Below, one piece after another: positions 1-5,271 of a DNA stretch of 5,271 bases (positions within the stretch are counted from its first letter, which is position 1; each line of letters begins with the position of its first letter). The notes beneath the pieces were generated by a model, which saw only the letters and a list, made by a program, of their open reading frames with translations, made no database searches and was not told where the DNA came from. The position numbers and the translations under genes are program-made. Origin of the DNA: Alphaproteobacteria bacterium (GTDB lineage Bacteria > Pseudomonadota > Alphaproteobacteria > SP197); contig JAJEBJ010000121.1 in the NCBI GenBank assembly GCA_022822575.1, positions 1-5,271 of the forward strand, given 5' to 3'.

Positions 1-929
1 TAGGTCTTGTCGTCGGACCCTTCGCCCGTGGCGATGTGCACATTTCCACACACCCAGGTGTAGATTCCCTCCTTCGGGTTCATGTACTCGATCTCGATAC
101 CCTGCTTCTTGAGCTCGACGACAGAACTGTTCCAGGCATAGGAGGCGACGAGTTCGCCCGTTGCGAGGCCCTGTTCGACAGCCGTGATGTCGGTCCAGTA
201 CCAGCGCAGGACTTCGCGCTGCTTGCGCATCCATTTGGCCGCTTCCTCGAGTTCCTCGTCGGTCATGTCGAAGGGATTCTCCGCACCGATGACGGCGCCG
301 ACCACACCGAAGACACCGTCGACCGAATCGTAGATTCCCAGGCGCCCGGCATACTTCTCGTCGAACAGGATCTTCCAGGAATGGTTGTCCGGGCCGGCGT
401 ATTCCGGCGCCAGGTCCGGACGGAACAGAACCGAACTGTTGCCCCAGTCGATGGGAACAAAGACCTGGTTCCCCTCGATGACCGCTCCGGTCACGGTCTG
501 CAGGCTTGGAAACACGTCGTCCCAGTGTTCGAGGCGGGATGTGTCCAGTGGCGCGAGCAGTCCGGCATCCCACCAGCGCTGCAGGCTGTAGGTGCAGGGC
601 GCTGCAATGTCGGGCTTGAACCCCGCACGCATCTTCTGGAACCCTTCCTCTTCCTCGCCCCACAGCGTGAAGGCCGGAGTCCTGCCGTGCTTGTCTATGT
701 AGCTCGAATGGAGTTCCGGAATGTCGTAACCGGACCATGTGAAGACAGTCAGGTCACTGTCGATGTCGTAGTCTGCCTCTTCCTCTTCTTCCTGGGCATG
801 GCTCGCGACAAGCGGCACGGCAACGGTGGCCACACCCGCCGACGCCAGCACCCTGTTGATGTCGCGGCGCGAAATGTCGTGGTTGGCCAAGCGTGAACGG
901 AATTCGTCAACATCCATGATCGGGCTCAT
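1..929 (-). CDS. ABC transporter solute-binding protein, spermidine/putrescine (PotD/PotF) type, Tat-exported; C-terminus cut by window edge
   Basis: This would be the periplasmic binding protein of an ABC importer, capturing a small organic solute and delivering it to inner-membrane permeases. The frame is open from the ATG at 929 to the left edge, giving 309 residues. Relatives run to roughly 350-370, so the C-terminal part is missing. Residues 20-26 (SRRDINR) are a twin-arginine motif, followed by a hydrophobic stretch (about 27-42) and a likely signal peptidase site after SHA (43-45). A glutamate-rich segment then precedes the mature domain, which opens 'LTVFTWSGYDIPEL' as PotD-like proteins do. 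Further matches are a 'MRAGFKPDI' block, the 'WDAGLLAPLD' segment and 'VPIDWGNSSVLF', the usual hinge/ligand-pocket region. A GGGAGGAG ribosome site 4 nt before the ATG fixes the start over Met5. The gene is divergent from the oxidoreductase operon, and the matching permeases are encoded about 2.9 kb away on the same strand. The ligand is not deducible; the family also carries non-polyamine solutes. Confidence 0.93.
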   Translation of the reverse strand, partial: MSPIMDVDEFRSRLANHDISRRDINRVLASAGVATVAVPLVASHAQEEEEEADYDIDSDLTVFTWSGYDIPELHSSYIDKHGRTPAFTLWGEEEEGFQKMRAGFKPDIAAPCTYSLQRWWDAGLLAPLDTSRLEHWDDVFPSLQTVTGAVIEGNQVFVPIDWGNSSVLFRPDLAPEYAGPDNHSWKILFDEKYAGRLGIYDSVDGVFGVVGAVIGAENPFDMTDEELEEAAKWMRKQREVLRWYWTDITAVEQGLATGELVASYAWNSSVVELKKQGIEIEYMNPKEGIYTWVCGNVHIATGEGSDDKT

Positions 930-1089
930 TGTGCTCCTCCCGTGAGCGGTGGTTGGTCCACATGTGTGGCGGGCCGCGCCTGCAGGATGGGACCATCTGT
1001 GCCGGCACTCTATCGTGAACCGGCCCAAAGGTGGAAGAAACATCATCACGGGTTGACGCCGGGTGATCGTTCGTGACCTTTGTCGTGCC
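930..1089. promoter_or_regulatory. Divergent intergenic control region between the binding-protein gene and the oxidoreductase operon
   Basis: This 160-nt stretch separates two genes read away from each other, so promoters for both must lie here or inside the genes. It contains two short palindromes: CCACA-TG-TGTGG at 958-969 and the perfect 10-mer GTGCCGGCAC at 999-1008. Either could be an operator, but both are short enough to occur by chance in GC-rich DNA. A TTGACG at 1053-1058 resembles a -35 box for the plus-strand operon. The hexamer 17 nt downstream (ACCTTT, 1076-1081) is a poor -10. No clear minus-strand promoter was found. No regulator gene is present in the window to pair with these sites. 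Confidence 0.4.
934..941 (-). promoter_or_regulatory. Ribosome binding site of the solute-binding protein gene
   Basis: On the minus strand the sequence reads GGGAGGAG, then CACA, then ATG. This is a near-ideal Shine-Dalgarno site. It decides for the ATG at 929 over the in-frame ATG at 917, which would sit 16 nt away. Confidence 0.8.
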
Positions 1090-2118
1090 ATGAAATTCAG
1101 CTTCTATCTTCCGTGCTACTGGCCCGATCTCTCCTACCCGGCGCATCGCCTCTATGAGGACGCCGTCGAGGAAAGCGTTCTCGCCGAGGCGCTCGGTTTC
1201 GACACCCTGTGCATTCCCGAGCATCACTTCATCAACTATCTCACCCACCCCCAGCCCTTGCTGACGGCCGTCAAGGTCGCCAGCCGGACGCGTGCGATTC
1301 GCATCATCACGTCCGTCCTCGTCCTTCCCGTCCACGACATGCGCCGGCTCGCCGGGGAGATCTGTCAGGCAGACTGCCTGATGGAGGGCAGGCTGGAACT
1401 CGGTGTCGGCCGCGGCGCTTTCGCCTACGAGTTCGACAGGTTCAACGTGCCGCCCGAAGAGAGCCGGGAGCGTTTCGACGACGCCCTGGCTCTCCTCGAG
1501 GCGCTCCTTTCAGGCAGGGAAACCGGCTGGAAGAGCCGGTGGTACGACTTCGAGCCTGTCGCCATCACGCCCCATCCGGTTCAGAAGCCCATCCCACTGT
1601 GGATTGCCGCACTGGGTTACGAGGCGATCTACCACTCGGTCCGCCGCGGCTATCACGTGCAGACGACACCGCTGAGGGGTGGTCAGGAGACGGTGCGGAT
1701 GCAGGCCGGCGCCTTCAACGATGCCCGCCGCGACGGTGGTGCGGCCTGCAAGGGAGTGCGGTTCTCCATGCTGCGCATGGTCTACGTTGCGGCAGACGAG
1801 GCTGACAGGCGAGAGAAAATCGCCATGGCCTACGACAACCACCGCAGATTCTGCAACGTCTTCAGCACTCCCGGCACGGTGTCGAACGGGGGGATCCTGC
1901 CTCTGGATATCGCCGAGACGATGGATGACATCGCCGATGCGCTGCCGATCGGAACGGCCGCGGAAGTTGTCGACAAGCTGGGCGACTATGACGATCTCGA
2001 CGTCATGGATCTCCTCTGCAACATGTCCTTTGGCGCCAGTCACCGGGATGTCATGGCGTCCATGGAGAGATTCGCCCGTGACGTCATGCCCCACTTCATG
2101 AAAGAGGAAACGCCATGA
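1090..2118 (+). CDS. LLM-class (bacterial luciferase-like) flavin-dependent oxidoreductase
   Basis: This 342-residue protein belongs to the luciferase-like monooxygenase superfamily, whose members use reduced FMN (or F420 in other branches) to oxygenate or oxidise small organic molecules in the cytoplasm. Family signs in order are the N-terminal strand MKFSFYLP; 'LAEALGFDTLCIPEHHF' (31-47) with the typical EHHF; 'IRIITSVLVLPVHD' (70-83); 'GRLELGVGRG' (100-109), the most diagnostic block; 'ESRERFDDAL' (124-133); and 'HPVQKPIPLWIAA' (162-174). The length is normal for the family. The start was placed at the ATG at 1090 because the product then begins exactly at the first barrel strand. The GTG at 1063 would add nine residues with no family likeness. 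Neither start has a good ribosome site. The stop overlaps the next gene's start by ATGA. If FMN-dependent, it would need a flavin reductase partner, and none is in view. The substrate is unknown; similar enzymes attack thioethers, sulfonates, aminopolycarboxylates or long-chain aldehydes. Confidence 0.92.
   Translation: MKFSFYLPCYWPDLSYPAHRLYEDAVEESVLAEALGFDTLCIPEHHFINYLTHPQPLLTAVKVASRTRAIRIITSVLVLPVHDMRRLAGEICQADCLMEGRLELGVGRGAFAYEFDRFNVPPEESRERFDDALALLEALLSGRETGWKSRWYDFEPVAITPHPVQKPIPLWIAALGYEAIYHSVRRGYHVQTTPLRGGQETVRMQAGAFNDARRDGGAACKGVRFSMLRMVYVAADEADRREKIAMAYDNHRRFCNVFSTPGTVSNGGILPLDIAETMDDIADALPIGTAAEVVDKLGDYDDLDVMDLLCNMSFGASHRDVMASMERFARDVMPHFMKEETP
2103..2108 (+). promoter_or_regulatory. 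Ribosome binding site of the M19-like gene, inside the end of the oxidoreductase gene
   Basis: AGAGGA lies 6 nt before the ATG at 2115, within the last codons of the upstream gene. Together with the ATGA stop/start overlap at 2115-2118 it indicates translational coupling of the two plus-strand genes. Confidence 0.6.
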
Positions 2119-3119
2119 CGACTCTCCACGAACGCTCTCTCATCATCGATGGCCTCAACTTCCACGGCGACGGCGATCCGGGAGTGCTGCGCCGCGCCGG
2201 GGTGACGGCGGTCAACATGACGGTGAGCCATTTCGAGGCCGACTTCGAGGAGGCCATGGACGGCATGGCGCGATGGTCTGCCATTCTCGCGAGACCCGAT
2301 TCGGGCTGGCGTCTGGTGAGGAGGGCAGCGGACATCGAGGCCTGCCACGCGGACGGAGCCACCGGCCTCATCATGGGCTGGCAGAATCTCCGTCCTGTCG
2401 GCGACCGGTTCGAACGCCTGGTGATGCTCCATGAACTGGGTCTGCGCGTGGCCCAGCTCACCTACAATCGCCGCACGCTCCTGGGTGACGGATGCCTTGA
2501 ACCGGAGGATCGGGGCCTCACGGCCAGGGGTCGCGAAGTCATCGCCATGATGAACTCCCTTGGCATGGCGATCGATCTTTCCCATGTCGGACAGAGAACG
2601 TCCGTCGAGGCGGCCACAGCGTCAACAAGGCCTGTCCTAGCCACTCACGCGAACGCCCGCTCGGTGACACCGGCCCTGCGGAACAAGTCCGACGACGCCA
2701 TTCGGGCCATCGCCGCTACGGGTGGCGTCATCGGCATCAGCATCTATGGACCAATGTGTTGGGACGGCGACAGCCGGCGGCACCCGTCGCTGGACGATTT
2801 CATGCGCCATCTCGACCATGTCGTCGCCCTTGCCGGGATAGAGCATGTCGGCATCGGGACCGATCTTCCGGCAGTGGCCGACAGCAATGCGGTGAACCAC
2901 ATCACCGCCTTCACCCTGGAGAACTATCCGGCCGCCATCAGAGCGTACGCCGAGGCCTTCAGCAACCGTATCGAGGACCGCTACCTCGCCGACTGCCGCA
3001 GCCACGGTGACCTGCACCGGATCACCGACCGTCTTCTCGGATCCGGCTGGGATGAGGCCGACATCGCCGGGCTCCTCGGGGGCAACTTCCTGAGAGCCTT
3101 TCGCGCCAACTGGGGATGA
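2115..3119 (+). CDS. Peptidase M19 (membrane/renal dipeptidase) family protein with atypical metal site
   Basis: This 334-residue protein has the TIM-barrel fold of M19 dipeptidases, zinc enzymes that hydrolyse dipeptides such as Cys-Gly. Family blocks in order are 'SLIIDG' (8-13), 'HELGLRVAQLTYN' (106-118), 'GREVIAMMNSLGMAIDLSH' (139-157), 'RPVLATHANARS' (172-183), 'ALRNKSDD' (187-194), 'GGVIGISIY' (203-211), 'HLDHVVALAGIEHVGIGTD' (232-250) and 'LLGGNFLR' (320-327). The usual catalytic and ligand residues His157, His178, His232 and Asp250 are present. The first metal motif, normally HxD after 'DG', reads Leu14-Asn15-Phe16, and the bridging glutamate position falls at Met87 ('LIMGWQN'). As I recall it, an M19 branch in alphaproteobacteria shares the 'IDGL' and 'QN' forms, so this is probably a subfamily trait and not decay; the frame is intact. 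There is no signal peptide or membrane segment, so it is likely cytoplasmic. It is co-transcribed with the flavin oxidoreductase. The fold is sure; dipeptidase activity is doubtful. Confidence 0.9.
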   Translation: MTTLHERSLIIDGLNFHGDGDPGVLRRAGVTAVNMTVSHFEADFEEAMDGMARWSAILARPDSGWRLVRRAADIEACHADGATGLIMGWQNLRPVGDRFERLVMLHELGLRVAQLTYNRRTLLGDGCLEPEDRGLTARGREVIAMMNSLGMAIDLSHVGQRTSVEAATASTRPVLATHANARSVTPALRNKSDDAIRAIAATGGVIGISIYGPMCWDGDSRRHPSLDDFMRHLDHVVALAGIEHVGIGTDLPAVADSNAVNHITAFTLENYPAAIRAYAEAFSNRIEDRYLADCRSHGDLHRITDRLLGSGWDEADIAGLLGGNFLRAFRANWG

Positions 3120-3143
3120 GCCGGGGAACCTTCGCCCTCCGGG

Positions 3144-3800
3144 TCAAGCGTCGTCCCGGTGGCTCTCGAGTGTCGCGATGAGGTCGTTCAGCAAGGGTCC
3201 GCTGACCGGGCGGGCGTGAACCAGGTCGAAGAGGCGTCGCGTCGCCGGCATGGTGTCCAGGATGTCGAGGGTGCTGTCGAAGCCGTAGCAGATCCAGACA
3301 CTGAGATGGAGATCCAGCAGACTGAACCGGTCGCCCAGATGGTAGGGCCCGTTCGCTTCCAGCCAGTCCTCGAGAACCTGCCAGCGTTCCGCCGCCATTG
3401 CCTGCGAGTGCTTGCGGAAGGCTTGCGTGTCCTCGTCCCTCAGCGCCCAGCGCCAGGGGTAGTAGCAATGCTTGAGTGCCGGCTGGATATCGTTGGTGAA
3501 GTAGAAGAGCTTGGCGAGGAAGATTCCACGCAACGGGTCCGTCGGCAGCGGTGCCATCTCCTCGATTGCGTGGCTGTCCGCCAACCACAGGCAGATGGCC
3601 GCGGCCTCGTGCAGCACGGTTCCCTCCGGAGTCACAAGGGCAGGCACATATCCGGCGGGATTGATGGCGCGAAACGCTTCGCTGCGGTGTTCCTGGGCCG
3701 CGATGTCGACATTGCGGAGTTCATAGGCGAGCGACGATTCCTCCAGCACCATCTGAACTGCCAGCGCCCGGGTCAGATTGCCGCCATACAGAATGTACAA
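3144..3800 (-). CDS. Glutathione S-transferase family protein, TTG start
   Basis: This 218-residue cytosolic GST-fold protein has family-typical length. The N-terminal thioredoxin-like domain (about 1-78) opens MYILYGG. It carries 'NPAGYVPALV' (47-56) with the conserved cis-proline Pro53, then 'TVLHEAAAICLWLAD' (61-75), the glutathione-holding strand/helix. The usual Glu-Ser pair there reads Glu65-Ala66. The helical C-terminal domain (about 88-218) contains 'YYPWRW' (113-118) and the N-capping box 'FSLLD' (159-163). The usual active-site Ser/Cys region reads Asn8-Leu9-Thr10-Arg11, with Tyr5 also nearby, so the catalytic residue is uncertain. The start is the TTG at 3800: it gives the family N-terminus and has an AAGGGAG site 8 nt upstream. 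The open frame extends to 4439, but that part lies out of frame over the permease gene and is not GST-like. The gene begins 5 nt after the PotC-type permease stop, so it is probably the last gene of the transporter operon, acting on the imported compound or protecting from it. Confidence 0.9.
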   Translation of the reverse strand: MYILYGGNLTRALAVQMVLEESSLAYELRNVDIAAQEHRSEAFRAINPAGYVPALVTPEGTVLHEAAAICLWLADSHAIEEMAPLPTDPLRGIFLAKLFYFTNDIQPALKHCYYPWRWALRDEDTQAFRKHSQAMAAERWQVLEDWLEANGPYHLGDRFSLLDLHLSVWICYGFDSTLDILDTMPATRRLFDLVHARPVSGPLLNDLIATLESHRDDA

Positions 3801-3805
3801 GGTGC

Positions 3806-4609
3806 CTACTCCCTTGGTGTCCACGCGCCGAGCAGTTTCGGGAGATCGCCGAACCGGGCCACGAGACTGAAGACGACGACGGCGAACAGGATGAACATCA
3901 CGGACACGGCGGCGATGATCGGCGAGTAGCCGGATCTCAGGCTGGCAAGAAGCTGCACCGGCAGGGTGATGGTGGCGTGCTGTCCGAGGAAGAACGAGAT
4001 GATGTACTCGTTCATCGACAGCACGACGACGAAGGCGTAGCCCGCCACCATGTAGGGCAGCACCATGGGAAAGATGATGGTTGTGAAGACGCGTCGCGAG
4101 TCCGCTCCCATGGTGCGCGCCGCCTCGAGTATCTCGTCGTCGATGGATTCCAGGCCAAGGGAAATCATCACCAGCGGCAGGGTCACCAGAAAGACACCAT
4201 GGCCGATCATGATGTTCCAGATCTGCCCCACATGTCCGACCTCGACCCAGAAGATCAGCATCCCAAGCGCCGTGATTACGGGCGGCAGGGCGAAGGGAAC
4301 GATCCCCGCCAGGAAAAGCGCCTTGGCGTAGAGCACCTTGTGGCGCCACAGGAAATAGGCGGTCGGCAGCGCGATCGAAATGGCGATGATGCCCGCGGAG
4401 ATAGCGATGATCACGCTTGTGGTCAGGGCCTCCAGCCACTGGTTGGTTTCAAACACCGCCGGGTACCATTGCAGGGAGAGCCCCTTGGGCAGAAAGAACA
4501 TGAGCTTCTTGGCGTTGAGCGACACACCGGCAACGATGAGCAGGGGTGCGGCAAGCATGCCGAACATGGCAATGATGAAGGCCGCCTTGCTCCAGCGCAC
4601 CAGGTTCAT
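3806..4609 (-). CDS. ABC transporter inner-membrane permease, PotC type
   Basis: This is the second membrane subunit of the importer. Its 267 residues are typical for PotC-type permeases. Six hydrophobic segments are visible at about 8-30, 61-86, 95-122, 133-152, 176-200 and 229-251. The cytoplasmic EAA loop, which docks onto the ATPase, is present at 162-181: EAARTMGAD followed by FTTIIFP, with the key Glu162-Ala-Ala and Gly168 retained. 'LPTAYFLWR' (81-89), after the second segment, is also characteristic. The ATG at 4609 overlaps the stop of the upstream permease gene (ATGA, 4609-4606), and a weak GGTGGA lies just upstream, so the two permeases are translationally coupled. The GST gene follows after 5 nt. 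Substrate choice lies mainly in the binding protein, so this subunit does not reveal the solute. Confidence 0.95.
   Translation of the reverse strand: MNLVRWSKAAFIIAMFGMLAAPLLIVAGVSLNAKKLMFFLPKGLSLQWYPAVFETNQWLEALTTSVIIAISAGIIAISIALPTAYFLWRHKVLYAKALFLAGIVPFALPPVITALGMLIFWVEVGHVGQIWNIMIGHGVFLVTLPLVMISLGLESIDDEILEAARTMGADSRRVFTTIIFPMVLPYMVAGYAFVVVLSMNEYIISFFLGQHATITLPVQLLASLRSGYSPIIAAVSVMFILFAVVVFSLVARFGDLPKLLGAWTPRE
3809..3815 (-). promoter_or_regulatory. Ribosome binding site of the GST gene, overlapping the permease stop region
   Basis: On the minus strand AAGGGAG sits directly before the permease TAG stop (3808-3806) and 8 nt before the TTG at 3800. It is the only good ribosome site near the GST N-terminus. 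It supports the TTG start over the GTG further upstream, which lacks one. Confidence 0.7.
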
Positions 4610-5271
4610 GTCTGTTCCACCCGGTCACCGCGGCGCAGCCTGACCGTGATCAGGCTGAGAATGAGTGTCACCGCCATGAAGAACATGGAAAGCGCCGCTG
4701 CAAACGGGATGTTCCCGCGATTGAGCGCCTGATTGGCAATCAACTGGGCCATCATCGTGTCTTCGGGGCGGCCGAGCCAGGTCGGGGTGACAAAGGCGCC
4801 CATGGTGAACACGAAGAGGAGCACGAGGGCCGCCATGATCGTCCGTTCGAGCAATGGCAGCACGATCGTCGTGAAACTCCTGAACGGCGATGCCCCCATG
4901 GTTTGCGCCGCTTCGGTCAGTTCCCGGTCGAGCCTGGTGCAGGAGGGGAACAGGATGAGAACGGCAAACGGAATGTTGAAGAAGCTCAGACCGAAGAGAT
5001 TGGCCAGATATCCGGGATACCAGGAGCGCGCCTTGTCGATGAGGCCGAGCCACTCCACAAGGCTTGGCAGACCGCTCGATCGGCTCATCACGACCGACAG
5101 GGAGTAGGCGACGATAACCTCGGAGAGCGTCAGCACGCACAGCAGGAAGACCAGCGCAATGACCTGCGGGCGCCTCCGGAACCGGCTTATGAAGTAGGTG
5201 AAGGGGACGGCCGCCGCGACCGACAGAATGCTGGCGAGAACGGAGAACTGCACCGAGACAAGAAGGTGCGT
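4606..5271 (-). CDS. ABC transporter inner-membrane permease, PotB type; N-terminus cut by window edge
   Basis: This is the first membrane subunit of the importer, paired with the PotC-type subunit downstream. The frame is open to the right edge: 221 residues and a stop are visible, against about 280-300 in the family. Roughly 60-80 N-terminal residues, including the first membrane segment, are therefore outside. The GTG at 5253 is internal, because the frame continues upstream as THLLVS with hydrophobic permease-like character. Membrane segments are visible in 'ILSVAAAVPFTYFISR', 'VIALVFLLCVLTLSEVIVAY', 'LFGLSFFNIPFAVLILF', 'IMAALVLLFVFTMGAFVTP' and 'AALSMFFMAVTLILSLI'. The EAA loop, EAAQTMGAS followed by FTTIVLP, starts at 4914 and has the expected Glu-Ala-Ala and Gly. 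An ATPase gene is expected nearby but is not in the window. Confidence 0.93.
   Translation of the reverse strand, partial: THLLVSVQFSVLASILSVAAAVPFTYFISRFRRRPQVIALVFLLCVLTLSEVIVAYSLSVVMSRSSGLPSLVEWLGLIDKARSWYPGYLANLFGLSFFNIPFAVLILFPSCTRLDRELTEAAQTMGASPFRSFTTIVLPLLERTIMAALVLLFVFTMGAFVTPTWLGRPEDTMMAQLIANQALNRGNIPFAAALSMFFMAVTLILSLITVRLRRGDRVEQT

Noticed and set aside
36..896. 286-codon plus-strand open frame
   Set aside because: It lies antisense to the solute-binding protein gene, and the minus-strand frame has clear PotD-like motifs, a signal peptide and a ribosome site. The plus frame has no family likeness.
907..1335. 142-codon minus-strand frame spanning the divergent intergenic region
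   Set aside because: It overlaps the starts of both flanking genes and is charged and low-complexity, with no recognised domain.
1209..1805. 198-codon plus-strand frame inside the oxidoreductase gene
   Set aside because: It is a shifted reading of the LLM gene, Arg/Pro/Ala-rich, with no ribosome site or motifs.
2040..2585. 181-codon minus-strand frame over the oxidoreductase/M19 junction
   Set aside because: It is antisense to two well-supported coupled genes and shows no family features.
3121..3142. Candidate bidirectional terminator hairpin between the convergent stop codons
   Set aside because: The stem is only about six pairs including a G-T wobble, with a 10-nt loop and no T run on either strand.
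3159..3929. 256-codon plus-strand open frame
   Set aside because: It is antisense to the GST and the end of the PotC-type gene, with low-complexity composition and no motifs. This is typical of a GC-rich shadow frame.
3977..4732. 251-codon plus-strand open frame rich in His, Asp and Arg
   Set aside because: It is antisense to two permease genes whose EAA loops and membrane segments are unmistakable. Its charged composition mirrors hydrophobic codons read backwards.
5253..5271. GTG at 5253 as the true start of the PotB-type permease
   Set aside because: The frame stays open to the window edge with permease-like hydrophobic residues upstream, and starting there would lose the expected N-terminal membrane segment.

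Overview
The window holds six protein-coding genes packed with almost no spare DNA. It is GC-rich throughout, and start/stop overlaps (ATGA) join adjacent genes. The gene set is a spermidine/putrescine-type ABC importer with a Tat-exported binding protein, a luciferase-like flavin oxidoreductase, an M19 dipeptidase-like protein and a GST. This suits a Gram-negative proteobacterium with a high-GC genome, most likely an alphaproteobacterium. That assignment is an inference from gene content; no rRNA or other marker gene is present.

Layout, left to right. (1) Positions 1-929, minus strand: a solute-binding protein of the PotD/PotF type with a Tat signal peptide, its C-terminus cut by the window edge. 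(2) Positions 930-1089: a divergent control region with two short palindromes. (3) Positions 1090-3119, plus strand: a two-gene operon encoding an LLM-class flavin-dependent oxidoreductase and a peptidase M19 (renal dipeptidase-like) protein, coupled by an ATGA overlap. (4) Positions 3144-5271, minus strand and convergent with the operon: a PotB-type permease whose N-terminus is cut by the right edge, a PotC-type permease and a GST-fold protein, read in that order. The permeases overlap by ATGA, and the GST starts at a TTG codon 5 nt after the second permease stops. No ATPase gene is seen; it probably lies beyond the right edge or past the binding protein on the left.

How the genes may work together. 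The binding protein and two permeases would import a small organic solute across the inner membrane. The flavin oxidoreductase, M19 protein and GST look like cytoplasmic enzymes acting on it. GST, a Cys-Gly-type dipeptidase fold and a flavin monooxygenase beside an importer are compatible with uptake and breakdown of a thioether, glutathione-adduct or amide compound, but no substrate can be read from the sequence. The most unusual point is that the M19 protein lacks the HxD metal ligands and the bridging glutamate of classical M19 dipeptidases while keeping the other active-site residues. Its chemistry may therefore differ from the family label.

No RNA genes, mobile elements, CRISPR arrays or long repeats were recognised. 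Two of the six genes run off the edges, so neither has a complete open reading frame inside the window.
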